The position numbers and the translations under genes are program-made. Below are positions 54,819 through 63,027 of a stretch of 64,000 bases of DNA, in pieces. The notes under the pieces are model-generated. The model worked only from the letters and a program-made list of their open reading frames with translations, had not been told where the DNA came from and searched no databases. The DNA comes from Paraliobacillus ryukyuensis (GTDB lineage Bacteria > Bacillota > Bacilli > Bacillales > Amphibacillaceae): positions 62,001 to 126,000 of the forward strand of contig NZ_QNRI01000008.1 in NCBI RefSeq assembly GCF_003315295.1, given 5' to 3'. Within the stretch, counting starts at the first letter, position 1. Every line of letters begins with the position of its first letter.

Positions 54819-55159
54819 TCAACTATATTTTCTAAATCGTACGATAGTAAAGATTGAAATGGCAAGTAATGAAAGTACAAGCTCACTTGCTATAAGCAAC
54901 CATTTTATTGGTACTGCTAGTCAGAGTAACGTGATACATGGAACGCTTATCCCGAGGAAGGTTTCAACTGCTGAAAATTACTTGTTTCTTGTAAGACGGT
55001 ACGCATAATCCACTTTTTACGGCAACTAATCGCACGATATATGGCAAATTCGTCTTTGCGTTCGCGTAAGAGTGCGGAGAGACATTCACTTAAGTTAACA
55101 CTTGTTAAAATTATGGTAATCAGTAAAATGAGCATTTGAATGACCACCGTTAAGTCCAA
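54819..55159 (-). pseudogene. FtsX-like ABC permease, C-terminal fragment
   Basis: First part: LTVVIQMLILLITIILTSVN (helix) then LRERKDEFAIYRAISCRKKW and IMRTVLQET, the classic FtsX/MacB permease loop. The frame breaks near 54960; the remainder continues in another frame as IKWLLIASELVLSLLAISIF, then KYS and a stop, the family's last helix. The N-terminal two thirds and the partner ATPase are missing. Remnant of a bacitracin-type or lipoprotein-type transporter. Confidence 0.65.
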
Positions 55160-55370
55160 TGTATACTTCCTCTTTCAATCATTTAGTTACTGTAGTATTA
55201 TGTATTCTTTTGTGATAAATTCCTCTTTCATGTGAAAATTATTACATTATTTACATGTATTGCGGTAATACTAAACTTGTATTATAGTGACGACTTCCGA
55301 ATTACCCTTTCTATAGGAGATTACCCTCTTTTATTTAGGAAAAGTAAAATTTTTGTACGGTACAGGGTAT

Positions 55371-55413
55371 TTGACATCTATTTATTTATCATTTAATATA
55401 CCCTTATAGGTAT
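55371..55413 (+). promoter_or_regulatory. cst promoter with CstR-like operator
   Basis: TTGACA (55371-55376), 17 nt, TAATAT (55394-55399). ATACCCTTATAGGTAT (55398-55413) at the -10/+1 edge is a CsoR/CstR-type dyad with C-tract and G-tract halves. Further TACCC/GGGTA half sites occur at 55301-55331 and 55362-55370. Persulfide-responsive CstR repression of cstAB is known in S. aureus; here it is inferred from sequence. Confidence 0.75.
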
Positions 55414-55426
55414 TAAGGAGGTTGTT

Positions 55427-56494
55427 ATGGCTAATTATCAAACAAAACACATTAATAATTTTTCACAAAAAGAGCTAGAAGCGTTAGGTGAAAATCGTCA
55501 ATTGTTAGATGTACGTGAAGAATCAGAGTACGAGTTAGGGCACATTAACCATGCGCAGAATTTCCCTTTATCAACGATAGAAACGTTATATCCGAAAGAA
55601 GATATAACGTACTATGTACATTGTAAATCAGGGAAGCGCAGTCAGCAGGCAAGCGAATTTTTAGCAAGTAAAGGCTTGTCGATTGTTAATCTTGATGGTG
55701 GTTATACCGCTTACGCTGAAAAGAACATTTCTTTTTCAGATGAGCAAACAGATATCCGCATGCAAGAAGATCGTAAAGTGATTAATTATAGTGGAATGCA
55801 ATGTCCTGGACCGATCGTTAATTTAAATATGGAAGTGCAGCAATTAGAGATAGGAAAACAAATTGAAGTAAAGGTTACTGACTTTGGTTTTTATAGTGAT
55901 GTAAAAAGCTGGGCTGCGCAAACAGGACATGCGATTGTTGATTTAGAGCAAAACTCTGATCATGTCAAAGCGATTGTTCAAAAACAGCCACAAGATAAGA
56001 ATGGGATGAAAGTTACTGAATCAGCGAACGGTACAACGATAGTATTATTCAGTGGTGAATTGGATAAAGCAATTGCCGCTTTAATCATTGCAAATGGTGC
56101 TCGAGCTGCTGGTAGAGAGGTAAGTATTTTCTTTACGTTCTGGGGGCTAAATGCCTTAAAACAAAATAAAAAGGTAAAAGTGAAAAAACGTGGCATGGAG
56201 AAGTTATTTGACCTATTCCTGCCAAGTACACCTGTCAACATGCCAATTTCAAAAATGAATATGTTTGGCTTAGGAAATTTGATGATGCGTTTTATTATGA
56301 AAAAGAAAAATGTAGATATGTTACCGTCATTATTGGAACAGGCGATAAAACAAGATATTCGTTTAATGGCTTGTACAATGAGTATGGATGTCATGGGAAT
56401 TAAAAAAGAAGAATTACGAAAAGAAGCAGAGTTTGTTGGCGTTGGAACTTATATCGGTGAAACGCAAAAAGCTGCGCATAATTTATTTATTTAA
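55427..56494 (+). CDS. cstA: Multidomain sulfurtransferase CstA (rhodanese-TusA-DsrE-like)
   Basis: 355 aa, three domains: rhodanese (residues 1-100, active Cys in HCKSGKRSQQA), TusA-like (115-190, Cys in SGMQCPGPIVNLN), DsrE/DsrF-like (200-355, Cys in LMACTMSMDVMG). Domain order and length match S. aureus CstA, which carries persulfide sulfur. First gene behind the CstR-like operator, AAGGAGG before ATG. Confidence 0.88.
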   Translation: MANYQTKHINNFSQKELEALGENRQLLDVREESEYELGHINHAQNFPLSTIETLYPKEDITYYVHCKSGKRSQQASEFLASKGLSIVNLDGGYTAYAEKNISFSDEQTDIRMQEDRKVINYSGMQCPGPIVNLNMEVQQLEIGKQIEVKVTDFGFYSDVKSWAAQTGHAIVDLEQNSDHVKAIVQKQPQDKNGMKVTESANGTTIVLFSGELDKAIAALIIANGARAAGREVSIFFTFWGLNALKQNKKVKVKKRGMEKLFDLFLPSTPVNMPISKMNMFGLGNLMMRFIMKKKNVDMLPSLLEQAIKQDIRLMACTMSMDVMGIKKEELRKEAEFVGVGTYIGETQKAAHNLFI

Positions 56495-56522
56495 AACATG
56501 TTAACGTAAGGGAGGAATCGGA

Positions 56523-57854
56523 ATGTTTTTTAAACAGTTCTATGACCAACACTTATCACAAAGTTCTTATTTAATCGGATGTCAGCGTACTGGAGAAGCG
56601 ATTGTTATTGACCCAAAAAGAGATGTTCGACCATATATAGAAGTAGCGGAGGCGGAAGGGTTACGCATTACACATGCTGCCGAGACGCATATTCATGCGG
56701 ATTATGCTTCTGGAATTCGTGATATTGCCGAGCAACTACATGCGACCATCTATGTATCTGGTGAGGGAGATGAATCGTTAGGATATCGCAATATGCCAGA
56801 GCAGACTATATTTGTCTATGATAAAGATGAAATCTATGTCGGTAATGTTAAGTTAGAGGTTCTACACACTCCGGGCCATACCCCAGAAAGTATTAGCTTT
56901 CTTCTAACAGATATAGGTGGCGGTTCATCTGTGCCGATGGGGCTATTCTCTGGTGATTTCTTATTTGTCGGAGATGTTGGTCGTCCAGATCTACTTGAAA
57001 AAGCTGTCCAAATCAGTGGTTCAACTGAAGTTGGTGCGAAACAAATGTATCAATCGTTAGAGAAGATAACGTCTTTACCAGATTATATTCAAATATGGCC
57101 AGGTCATGGCGCAGGAAGCCCCTGTGGTAAATCGCTAGGAGCTGTTCCAATGTCAACGTTAGGCTACGAAAAAGCAAACAACTGGGCTTTTCAAGCGATG
57201 GATGAAGCGACATTTGTTGAAGAGCTGACAACCAATCAACCAGCTCCGCCACATCACTTTGCGCAAATGAAAAAAATTAATCAATATGGCAATCAACCAT
57301 TTAGCCCTTATGTTGTGTATCCATCACAAGATGTATCATTACAAACGTTTGATGTTCGAACACGTAGTGCGTATCATGGTGGGCATCAAAAAGGTGCTAT
57401 CAATATTCCATTTGACAAGAATTTCATTAATCAAGTTGGCTGGTATTTAGATTATGACCAACCGATTAATATTGTTGGTGATGACAAGACCGTTCAAGAC
57501 GTGGCTTATGTTTTACAATTAATTGGCTATGACTTGGTTCATGGATATGTGGCACCAGGTGATGAAGTGGTTACGCAACATGTTCATAGTGAAGACATTA
57601 CTGGAAATGAAAAAAATGTTCTAGATGTACGTAATGATGAAGAATGGGATGGAGGACATTTACAGCAAGCCGTCCATATTCCACATGGAAAGTTATTGGA
57701 GCAGGATATTCCATTTGAAAAAAATGAACCTTTATATGTGCATTGTCAATCCGGAGTAAGAAGTTCCATTGCAGTTGGTATCTTAGAGCAAAAAGGATTT
57801 ACTAATGTTATCAATATAAAAGAGGGGTATAAAGATATTCGTAGCAATATCTAA
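56523..57854 (+). CDS. cstB: Persulfide dioxygenase-sulfurtransferase CstB
   Basis: 443 aa, matching S. aureus CstB (about 444). N-terminal metallo-beta-lactamase-type persulfide dioxygenase with iron ligands in ETHIHADYASG and HTPGHTPES, GDFLFVGDVGRPDL; a middle inactive rhodanese (no Cys in the loop) and a C-terminal rhodanese with active Cys in VHCQSGVRSS. Oxidises and transfers sulfane sulfur. Ribosome site GGGAGG. 28 bp after cstA. Sqr is not next to it. Confidence 0.92.
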   Translation: MFFKQFYDQHLSQSSYLIGCQRTGEAIVIDPKRDVRPYIEVAEAEGLRITHAAETHIHADYASGIRDIAEQLHATIYVSGEGDESLGYRNMPEQTIFVYDKDEIYVGNVKLEVLHTPGHTPESISFLLTDIGGGSSVPMGLFSGDFLFVGDVGRPDLLEKAVQISGSTEVGAKQMYQSLEKITSLPDYIQIWPGHGAGSPCGKSLGAVPMSTLGYEKANNWAFQAMDEATFVEELTTNQPAPPHHFAQMKKINQYGNQPFSPYVVYPSQDVSLQTFDVRTRSAYHGGHQKGAINIPFDKNFINQVGWYLDYDQPINIVGDDKTVQDVAYVLQLIGYDLVHGYVAPGDEVVTQHVHSEDITGNEKNVLDVRNDEEWDGGHLQQAVHIPHGKLLEQDIPFEKNEPLYVHCQSGVRSSIAVGILEQKGFTNVINIKEGYKDIRSNI

Positions 57855-57878
57855 TAATACTACTCTACTAATTGATTG

Positions 57879-57912
57879 AAACAACCACACTGAGAATTAG
57901 TGTGGTTGTTTT
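57879..57912 (+). terminator. Terminator of the cstAB operon
   Basis: AAACAACCACACT (57879-57891), loop, AGTGTGGTTGTTTT (57899-57912). Confidence 0.8.
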
Positions 57913-57929
57913 CCTATTTAGTAAACGTG

Positions 57930-58445
57930 GATATCCTGTCTGTCGTTTTATCGCATAAAATACAGTTCCAGCCAGAAGAAATTTGTGCGATAAATGGATA
58001 TATGGTAAAAAACGCGGTCCCAGCGAGAAGAGATTTGTACGATAAATGATATATGGCAAAAAACACATCGCGAGCGAGAAGAGATTTGTGCGATAAGCGG
58101 GTATGGCAAAAAACGCAGTCCCAGCAGAAGAGATTTGTGCGATAAATGGGTATATGGCATAAAACACAGTCCCAGCGAGAAGAGATTTGTGCGATAAACG
58201 GATATATGGCATAAAACGTAGCCTCAGCGAGAAGAGATTTGTATGATAAATGGGTATATGGTATAAAACACAGTCCCAGCGAGAAGAGATTTGTACGATA
58301 AATGGGTATATGGCAAAAAACGCAGTCCTAGCGAGAAGAGATTTATGCGATAAATGGATATATGGTAAAAAACACATCGCCATCGAGAAGAGATTTGTAC
58401 GATAAATAGATATATGGCAAAAAACGCCCCCCAGCCAACGTAGAT
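57930..58445. repeat. Tandem repeat array, 52-bp unit, about nine copies
   Basis: The block ATTTGTGCGATAAATGG recurs at 57981, 58033, 58084, 58133, 58185, 58237, 58289, 58341 and 58393: spacing 52, 51, 49, then 52 five times. Each unit continues with ATATATGGCAAAAAACGCAG and CCCAGCGAGAAGAG. Copies are 80-95 percent alike by eye. A long minus-strand reading frame spans the array only because no unit has a stop in any frame; 52 is not a multiple of three. Non-coding. Confidence 0.92.
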
Positions 58446-58510
58446 TTTTTAGATAAACAGTTGTATTTCACAAATGGTGTTAAACAGCAGTAAGAATTTT
58501 ATCTAATTAC

Positions 58511-58542
58511 AAAAAACAGTCACACCATTTCAGTGTGACTGT
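58511..58542 (-). terminator. Terminator of the nrd operon
   Basis: ACAGTCACAC (58516-58525) and GTGTGACTGT (58533-58542); reading the minus strand, the stem is followed by TTTTTT. It lies 20 bp after the flavodoxin stop. Confidence 0.75.
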
Positions 58543-58561
58543 CAAAAGAATACCTACGCGC

Positions 58562-59002
58562 TTAAGCTGTTACTAATTGTCCCATTAACCGATCGCAGAA
58601 TTTCTCACAACGTTTACTATCACTTACTTGAGGGGTTAATTCTACTTTTAAAGTGACTGCTAGATTGGTATGGACGAATAACATATCGCGGAATAAGTTC
58701 ACTGCACCGCAGTAATAAGGGTAAAAGCTATCACCAGTTCCAAACACACCAGTTGTGACATGTTTCATGTCCATTTCTTCAAAAGCAGTGAATAAGTCTT
58801 CCATCTCCATTGGGAGGTCCCCGTTATCCCAAGTATATGTCCCGATTGCAATCACATCATAAGAAGGAAGCATATCATAATCTAAATCATCTACCGGAAT
58901 AAAATCTACCTCAATTCCTTTACTGATCATGCCTTGATAGATTTCTTCGGCTAAAGCTTCTGTATTACCAGTAATAGAAGTATAGATAATAGCAGCTTTC
59001 AT
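58562..59002 (-). CDS. Flavodoxin
   Basis: 146 aa. The FMN phosphate loop is YTSITGNTEALAE, and the isoalloxazine loops are GTYTWDNGDLP and GTGDSFYPYYC. Last gene of the ribonucleotide reductase operon, 15 bp after nrdB, so it probably reduces or activates that enzyme, as NrdI does for class Ib. It is longer than NrdI and has normal flavodoxin loops. Confidence 0.88.
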   Translation of the reverse strand: MKAAIIYTSITGNTEALAEEIYQGMISKGIEVDFIPVDDLDYDMLPSYDVIAIGTYTWDNGDLPMEMEDLFTAFEEMDMKHVTTGVFGTGDSFYPYYCGAVNLFRDMLFVHTNLAVTLKVELTPQVSDSKRCEKFCDRLMGQLVTA

Positions 59003-59017
59003 CTTGCATCCGCTCCT

Positions 59018-60067
59018 TTATAATTCATCAAAACCGTTAGAAGAAGAAACTTTTGTATACGTACGAGATTTTTGCTCAAAGAAGTCTGATTTTGTTTCAT
59101 TCAACATTTCATCACTGAATACATGAATCCAAGCCATTGGATTCTCACGTTCTTCATAATAATTATCTAAACCGATTTGACGTAGACGTTTGTTAGCTAA
59201 ATATTCAACATAACCATGGAATTCTTCTAAATCGATTCCATCAATGTCTTTTAAGATATAGTTTGCCCATTCTTTTTCATTTTGCACAGCTTTATCAATC
59301 GTTGTGTATACAAATTGAATATTTTCCTCTGTATTTAATTCAGGATTTTCAGTAAGTAAAATACGGATGAATTGTGAAATAAAGTAAGCATGTTGCATTT
59401 CATCGCGTTGAATATAGCTAATCATGGTGCTAGTTTTTAACATTTTTTGTTGACGAGCTAAATGATAGAAAAAGGCAAAACCAGCATAGAAATAAATACC
59501 TTCCAAGTTGATTGAATTAATTGCTAATTCAAACAAGCGTTGTGGCGTTGGTTTTTCGCGAAATGCATCATAGCTATCCAGAATTAACTGATTTCGTTTT
59601 CGTACAATTGGATCATCTTTTGCTTGATCAAACCGCTCGTTCTGTTCGCGAAGTGGTACAAGCGAGCTAAGGATATACGAATAAGATTCATTATGCACGG
59701 CTTCTTGTTGGGAAATAACTGCAAAAATAGCTTTGAAACTAGAGTCTGTCACATAATCCATCACATGTGACATGGTTGGTGTTTGCAGGCTATCAAGTGA
59801 AGCGAGTTGTGTGTTAATACGTAAGAACACGTCTTTTTCTATTTCAGTTAAATAATCCCATTGTTTGATATCATCTTGCATGTTGATTTCTTGTGCTTTC
59901 CAGAAATTCGAAAGTAGTGTTTGATACAAATCATACATTTGTGGATAAGCGATATCGTTCCAGTTCAGTAAACCAGATGATTTTCCATTAATGAGGCCGG
60001 TAGATTTATTTGGATAAGTTGGATTAAGTAATTTAATTTTTGTTAGTGGTTGATCAGGTTGTACCAT
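59018..60067 (-). CDS. nrdB: Ribonucleotide reductase, small (beta) subunit
   Basis: 349 aa, ferritin-like di-metal protein. Ligands: D92 in LASLDSLQ, E122 and H125 in QQEAVHNESY, Glu in NSINLEGIYF, and Glu/His in QRDEMQHAYF. Y129, seven residues after E122, aligns with E. coli Tyr122, so a tyrosyl radical is expected. Cofactor (Fe or Mn) is not readable. Second gene of the operon. Confidence 0.93.
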   Translation of the reverse strand: MVQPDQPLTKIKLLNPTYPNKSTGLINGKSSGLLNWNDIAYPQMYDLYQTLLSNFWKAQEINMQDDIKQWDYLTEIEKDVFLRINTQLASLDSLQTPTMSHVMDYVTDSSFKAIFAVISQQEAVHNESYSYILSSLVPLREQNERFDQAKDDPIVRKRNQLILDSYDAFREKPTPQRLFELAINSINLEGIYFYAGFAFFYHLARQQKMLKTSTMISYIQRDEMQHAYFISQFIRILLTENPELNTEENIQFVYTTIDKAVQNEKEWANYILKDIDGIDLEEFHGYVEYLANKRLRQIGLDNYYEERENPMAWIHVFSDEMLNETKSDFFEQKSRTYTKVSSSNGFDEL

Positions 60068-60162
60068 AATCGATTCCTCCTTGCGAAAATAAGGATAGGA
60101 GCTGTCAACAACGACAACTCCATATCTGTACTAGGTTTAATCATAAAAGGATAGAAATACTA

Positions 60163-62451
60163 TTAGCTATGACAAGCTTCACACTCATCAATTTCTGTTT
60201 GGGAAGTGCTTCGTACATAATACGTTGTTTTCAATCCGTTTTCCCAGGCAGCTAGATGTAAGTTTAATAACTCGCGTGCTTTAATATCATGACGTACATA
60301 AAGGTTAAAGCTAATTCCTTGATCGACATGGCGTTGTCTTGCTGCGTTTTGTTTAATACTCCATGTTTGATCTAATTCGTGACGGGCACGACGATAATAA
60401 TTGTATGTTACATGATCTAAATCAGGAGCAGTTACTTTGAATTTAAAGTTTTTCTTTTCCTCAGCAAATTCAACAGCATATAATGGATCAATTCCATCGG
60501 TTGATCCACCAATTTTAGCAGTAGAAGAGTTTGGAGCTACTGCCATGAGCCAGCCATTACGAAGACCGTTCGTTGCGACTTTCTCTTTTAGATCATTCCA
60601 TCGTTCACTATCATAGCTTCGACGTTCGAAATAGCGGCCAGTTTCCCATTCAGAACCAGCAAATGCGCTATACGAACCTTTTTCTTTAGCAAGTTCCATG
60701 GAAGCCTGAATCGTATAGTAAGCAATATCTTCATACACTTTATCTGCGTAAGCTACTGCTTCATCAGATTCCCAATGAATGTGCTCTAATGCAAGCAGGT
60801 GATGCCAACCAAAAGTTCCTAATCCAACTGCACGATATTTTTTATTAGTTACTTGTGCTTGTCCAACGCTAATCGTGTTCAAATCAATTACGTTATCAAG
60901 CATACGTACTTGAATACGGATAAGACGTTCTAAAACATCTCCTCGTACGGCATTTGGTAGGTTAACAGAAGAAAGATTACATACAACAAACTCACCTGGT
61001 TTACGGACAATAACGATGTTACCTTCTTCATCTTCATATTCTCGAACAATTTGTGTAGTAGACATGTTTTGAGCGATTTCTGTACAAAGATTACTGCAAT
61101 AAATAGATGTTCTACCTTCGCCACGACCATGTTTATTTGGATTTTGACGATTCACTTCATCACGGTAGAACATATAAGGTGTACCTGTTTCTAACTGGGC
61201 AACCATGATACGAGCCATTATGTCCATGGCGCGGTATGTTTTTCTAGGTAGTAATGGATGATTCACAGCTTCGTGATATTTTTCAGTGAAGTACTTCTTA
61301 TCTGTTTCATCATAAAAATCTTCCAAGCCTAGCGCATTTCCATTCTCATCTTTCCAACCCATGATTTGTTTAACTTGATGTGGACAGAAGGTATGCCATT
61401 CTCCGATACTTTTTCCATCTTCATCTGTTACAGATAATTGTTCCATAAATAAGTTAGGAATAGAAACACCAGTGAAAATATCATGCGCTTTTCGTCGTTC
61501 ATCACCGTTATTTGTTTTTAAGTCTAAGAAGCCATTCATAATATCTTTATGGAAGACATCCAAGTAAATAGCTACAGCACCTTGACGTTGACCTAATTGA
61601 TCCACACTGACCGCTGTATCATTTAATAAGCGAATCCAAGGAACAACACCTGACGAGTTTCCTTTGAATTTCTTAATATCAGAACCTAGTGCACGAACTT
61701 TTCCATAATAAACACCAATTCCACCGCCATCTTTACTCAATCTAGCAATATCCCAGTTGTTAAGGTAGATTCCATCTAATGAATCATCAACTGTATCGAT
61801 GAAGCAAGAGGATAGTTGGCCATAGCTTTTACCTGCATTTGCAAGTGTTGGTGTGGCCACAGTCATATAAAGGTTGCTTAAAGCCCAATAAGCTTCTTTT
61901 ATTAAGTCGACTCGTTTTTCTGGAGCTTCATTTTGCATTAGCGTCATCGCAATGATCATGAACCGTTCTTGTGGAAGTTCATAGATATTACGGTTATGGT
62001 CACGTGCAATGTAACGATCTACTAGCAAGAACAGACCGATATAATTAAATAGTTCGTCACGTTCAGGAGAGATTTCTTCTTGTAGGCTATCAATTTCAGC
62101 TTTGCTGTAGGTATCAAGAAGAGCAGTTGAATAAATGCCTGTTTCTGTAAGTGTAGTAATCAAATCAAAAAGACTACCATATTTTTGTTTTGGATCATAA
62201 TTTCGATTTCTAGCAGCTTCATGATAGATTTGCTCTAAATAGAAGTTAGCAGCGACAAATGTCCAGTTTGGTTGATCCATTGAAATGCGGTTAAGCGCAT
62301 AGAATAAAGCTTCTTGGCTTGGATCTTTCGAAGTAGTTGCTATATTTTTGATTTGTTCTTCAAGCGCTGTTGTATCCATATTATACTTTGAAGAAAGGTT
62401 GGTAAGTTGATCCAACACGCGTTGCATGTCGTCTGTCATTGCAATTGTCAT
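60163..62451 (-). CDS. nrdA: Ribonucleotide reductase, large (alpha) subunit
   Basis: 762 aa. Active-site and specificity elements: TPTLANAGKSYGQLSSCFID (first redox Cys), LSKDGGGIGVYYGKVRALGS, NLCTEI, and C-terminal redox pair CEACHS. Start ATG 62451 follows GGAGG; the upstream frame has no ribosome site. Longer than B. subtilis NrdE (700 aa), nearer class Ia NrdA. Followed by the beta subunit and a flavodoxin; two NrdR boxes upstream. Symbol nrdE is used for some relatives. Confidence 0.93.
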   Translation of the reverse strand: MTIAMTDDMQRVLDQLTNLSSKYNMDTTALEEQIKNIATTSKDPSQEALFYALNRISMDQPNWTFVAANFYLEQIYHEAARNRNYDPKQKYGSLFDLITTLTETGIYSTALLDTYSKAEIDSLQEEISPERDELFNYIGLFLLVDRYIARDHNRNIYELPQERFMIIAMTLMQNEAPEKRVDLIKEAYWALSNLYMTVATPTLANAGKSYGQLSSCFIDTVDDSLDGIYLNNWDIARLSKDGGGIGVYYGKVRALGSDIKKFKGNSSGVVPWIRLLNDTAVSVDQLGQRQGAVAIYLDVFHKDIMNGFLDLKTNNGDERRKAHDIFTGVSIPNLFMEQLSVTDEDGKSIGEWHTFCPHQVKQIMGWKDENGNALGLEDFYDETDKKYFTEKYHEAVNHPLLPRKTYRAMDIMARIMVAQLETGTPYMFYRDEVNRQNPNKHGRGEGRTSIYCSNLCTEIAQNMSTTQIVREYEDEEGNIVIVRKPGEFVVCNLSSVNLPNAVRGDVLERLIRIQVRMLDNVIDLNTISVGQAQVTNKKYRAVGLGTFGWHHLLALEHIHWESDEAVAYADKVYEDIAYYTIQASMELAKEKGSYSAFAGSEWETGRYFERRSYDSERWNDLKEKVATNGLRNGWLMAVAPNSSTAKIGGSTDGIDPLYAVEFAEEKKNFKFKVTAPDLDHVTYNYYRRARHELDQTWSIKQNAARQRHVDQGISFNLYVRHDIKARELLNLHLAAWENGLKTTYYVRSTSQTEIDECEACHS

Positions 62452-62543
62452 TGATAATCCTCCATTACAGTAAAAATTATGTATCTTTCTAGTCAAGAAC
62501 TTGAGCATTTCAACTTCTAAAGATGCAAATATACAATAAAAAA

Positions 62544-62588
62544 TACAATATATAGACATATATCCGTTCGAAATGTCTATATATTGTA
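62544..62588 (-). promoter_or_regulatory. Two NrdR boxes upstream of the nrd operon
   Basis: Box 1 core CAATATATAG (62546-62555) and box 2 core CTATATATTG (62577-62586) each match the NrdR core CWATATATWG exactly, and start points are 31 bp apart, three DNA turns, as is typical for NrdR. Flanks TACA and ACAT are also close to consensus. NrdR is an ATP/dATP-responsive repressor. The boxes lie about 93-137 bp before the start codon of nrdA. Confidence 0.9.
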
Positions 62589-62794
62589 TAGTAACTCAAA
62601 ATTTAAAATTAATCAATTAATATAACTATAATTTTTAGATTAAAAAGTGCAGTTATTATTATACGCAACTTCGGATAGAAATTGGATAGGTAATATATCC
62701 TATATATTTACCCTCCGACAAAATTCATTCATTTCTATTGTAAAATATGCTCATTTATTGTGCTATTTTGTAATAAAATAGACTAAATTATTCA

Positions 62795-62823
62795 TTGATT
62801 AATTAGTAATTTTTAACTATAAT
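62795..62823 (+). promoter_or_regulatory. Promoter of the riboswitch-FapA transcript
   Basis: TTGATT (62795-62800), 17 nt, TATAAT (62818-62823). Transcription would begin about 30 nt before the c-di-GMP aptamer. Confidence 0.7.
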
Positions 62824-62854
62824 AAAAAGGTGTAAAATATACGGAAAATTCTTA

Positions 62855-62940
62855 AGTTTAAAGGCAAACTTATTGAGAAATAAGGACGCAAAGCTACGGG
62901 TCTATGTCACTGACAAAGATAGCCGGGTTACCAAAACATA
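62855..62940 (+). ncRNA. c-di-GMP-I (GEMM-I) riboswitch aptamer
   Basis: Conserved core: AAAGGCAAACTT, stem CTTATT/AATAAG closed by a GNRA-type loop GAGA, then GGACGCAAAGC, ACGGGT, and the 3' part GATAGCCGGGTTACC. This is the GEMM-I pattern. Ligand binding is at the junction with the GGACGC/CGGGTTACC parts. The downstream terminator and the DUF342 gene fit a transcription-control switch for a surface or motility gene. Confidence 0.88.
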
Positions 62941-62974
62941 CGTTAATCGTTTTCTACGATATAACATTGATGCG

Positions 62975-63006
62975 TTCACCAAATCTAGCGGGTGAATTTT
63001 TTTTAT
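62975..63006 (+). terminator. Intrinsic terminator controlled by the riboswitch
   Basis: TTCACC (62975-62980) and GGTGAA (62991-62996) with a 10-nt loop, then eight to nine T. It lies 22 bp before the FapA start, so termination would turn the gene off. The link to c-di-GMP binding is inferred; I did not fold alternative structures. Confidence 0.75.
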
Positions 63007-63027
63007 GGTTAGAAAGGAAGAGAAAAA

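Noticed and set aside
57868-58383. 171-residue minus-strand reading frame through the 52-bp array
   Set aside because: The unit is 52 bp, so it is read in three frames in turn; no ribosome site, and it exists because no copy holds a stop codon.
57930-58445. Possible CRISPR array
   Set aside because: There are no unique spacers; the whole 52-bp unit is repeated.
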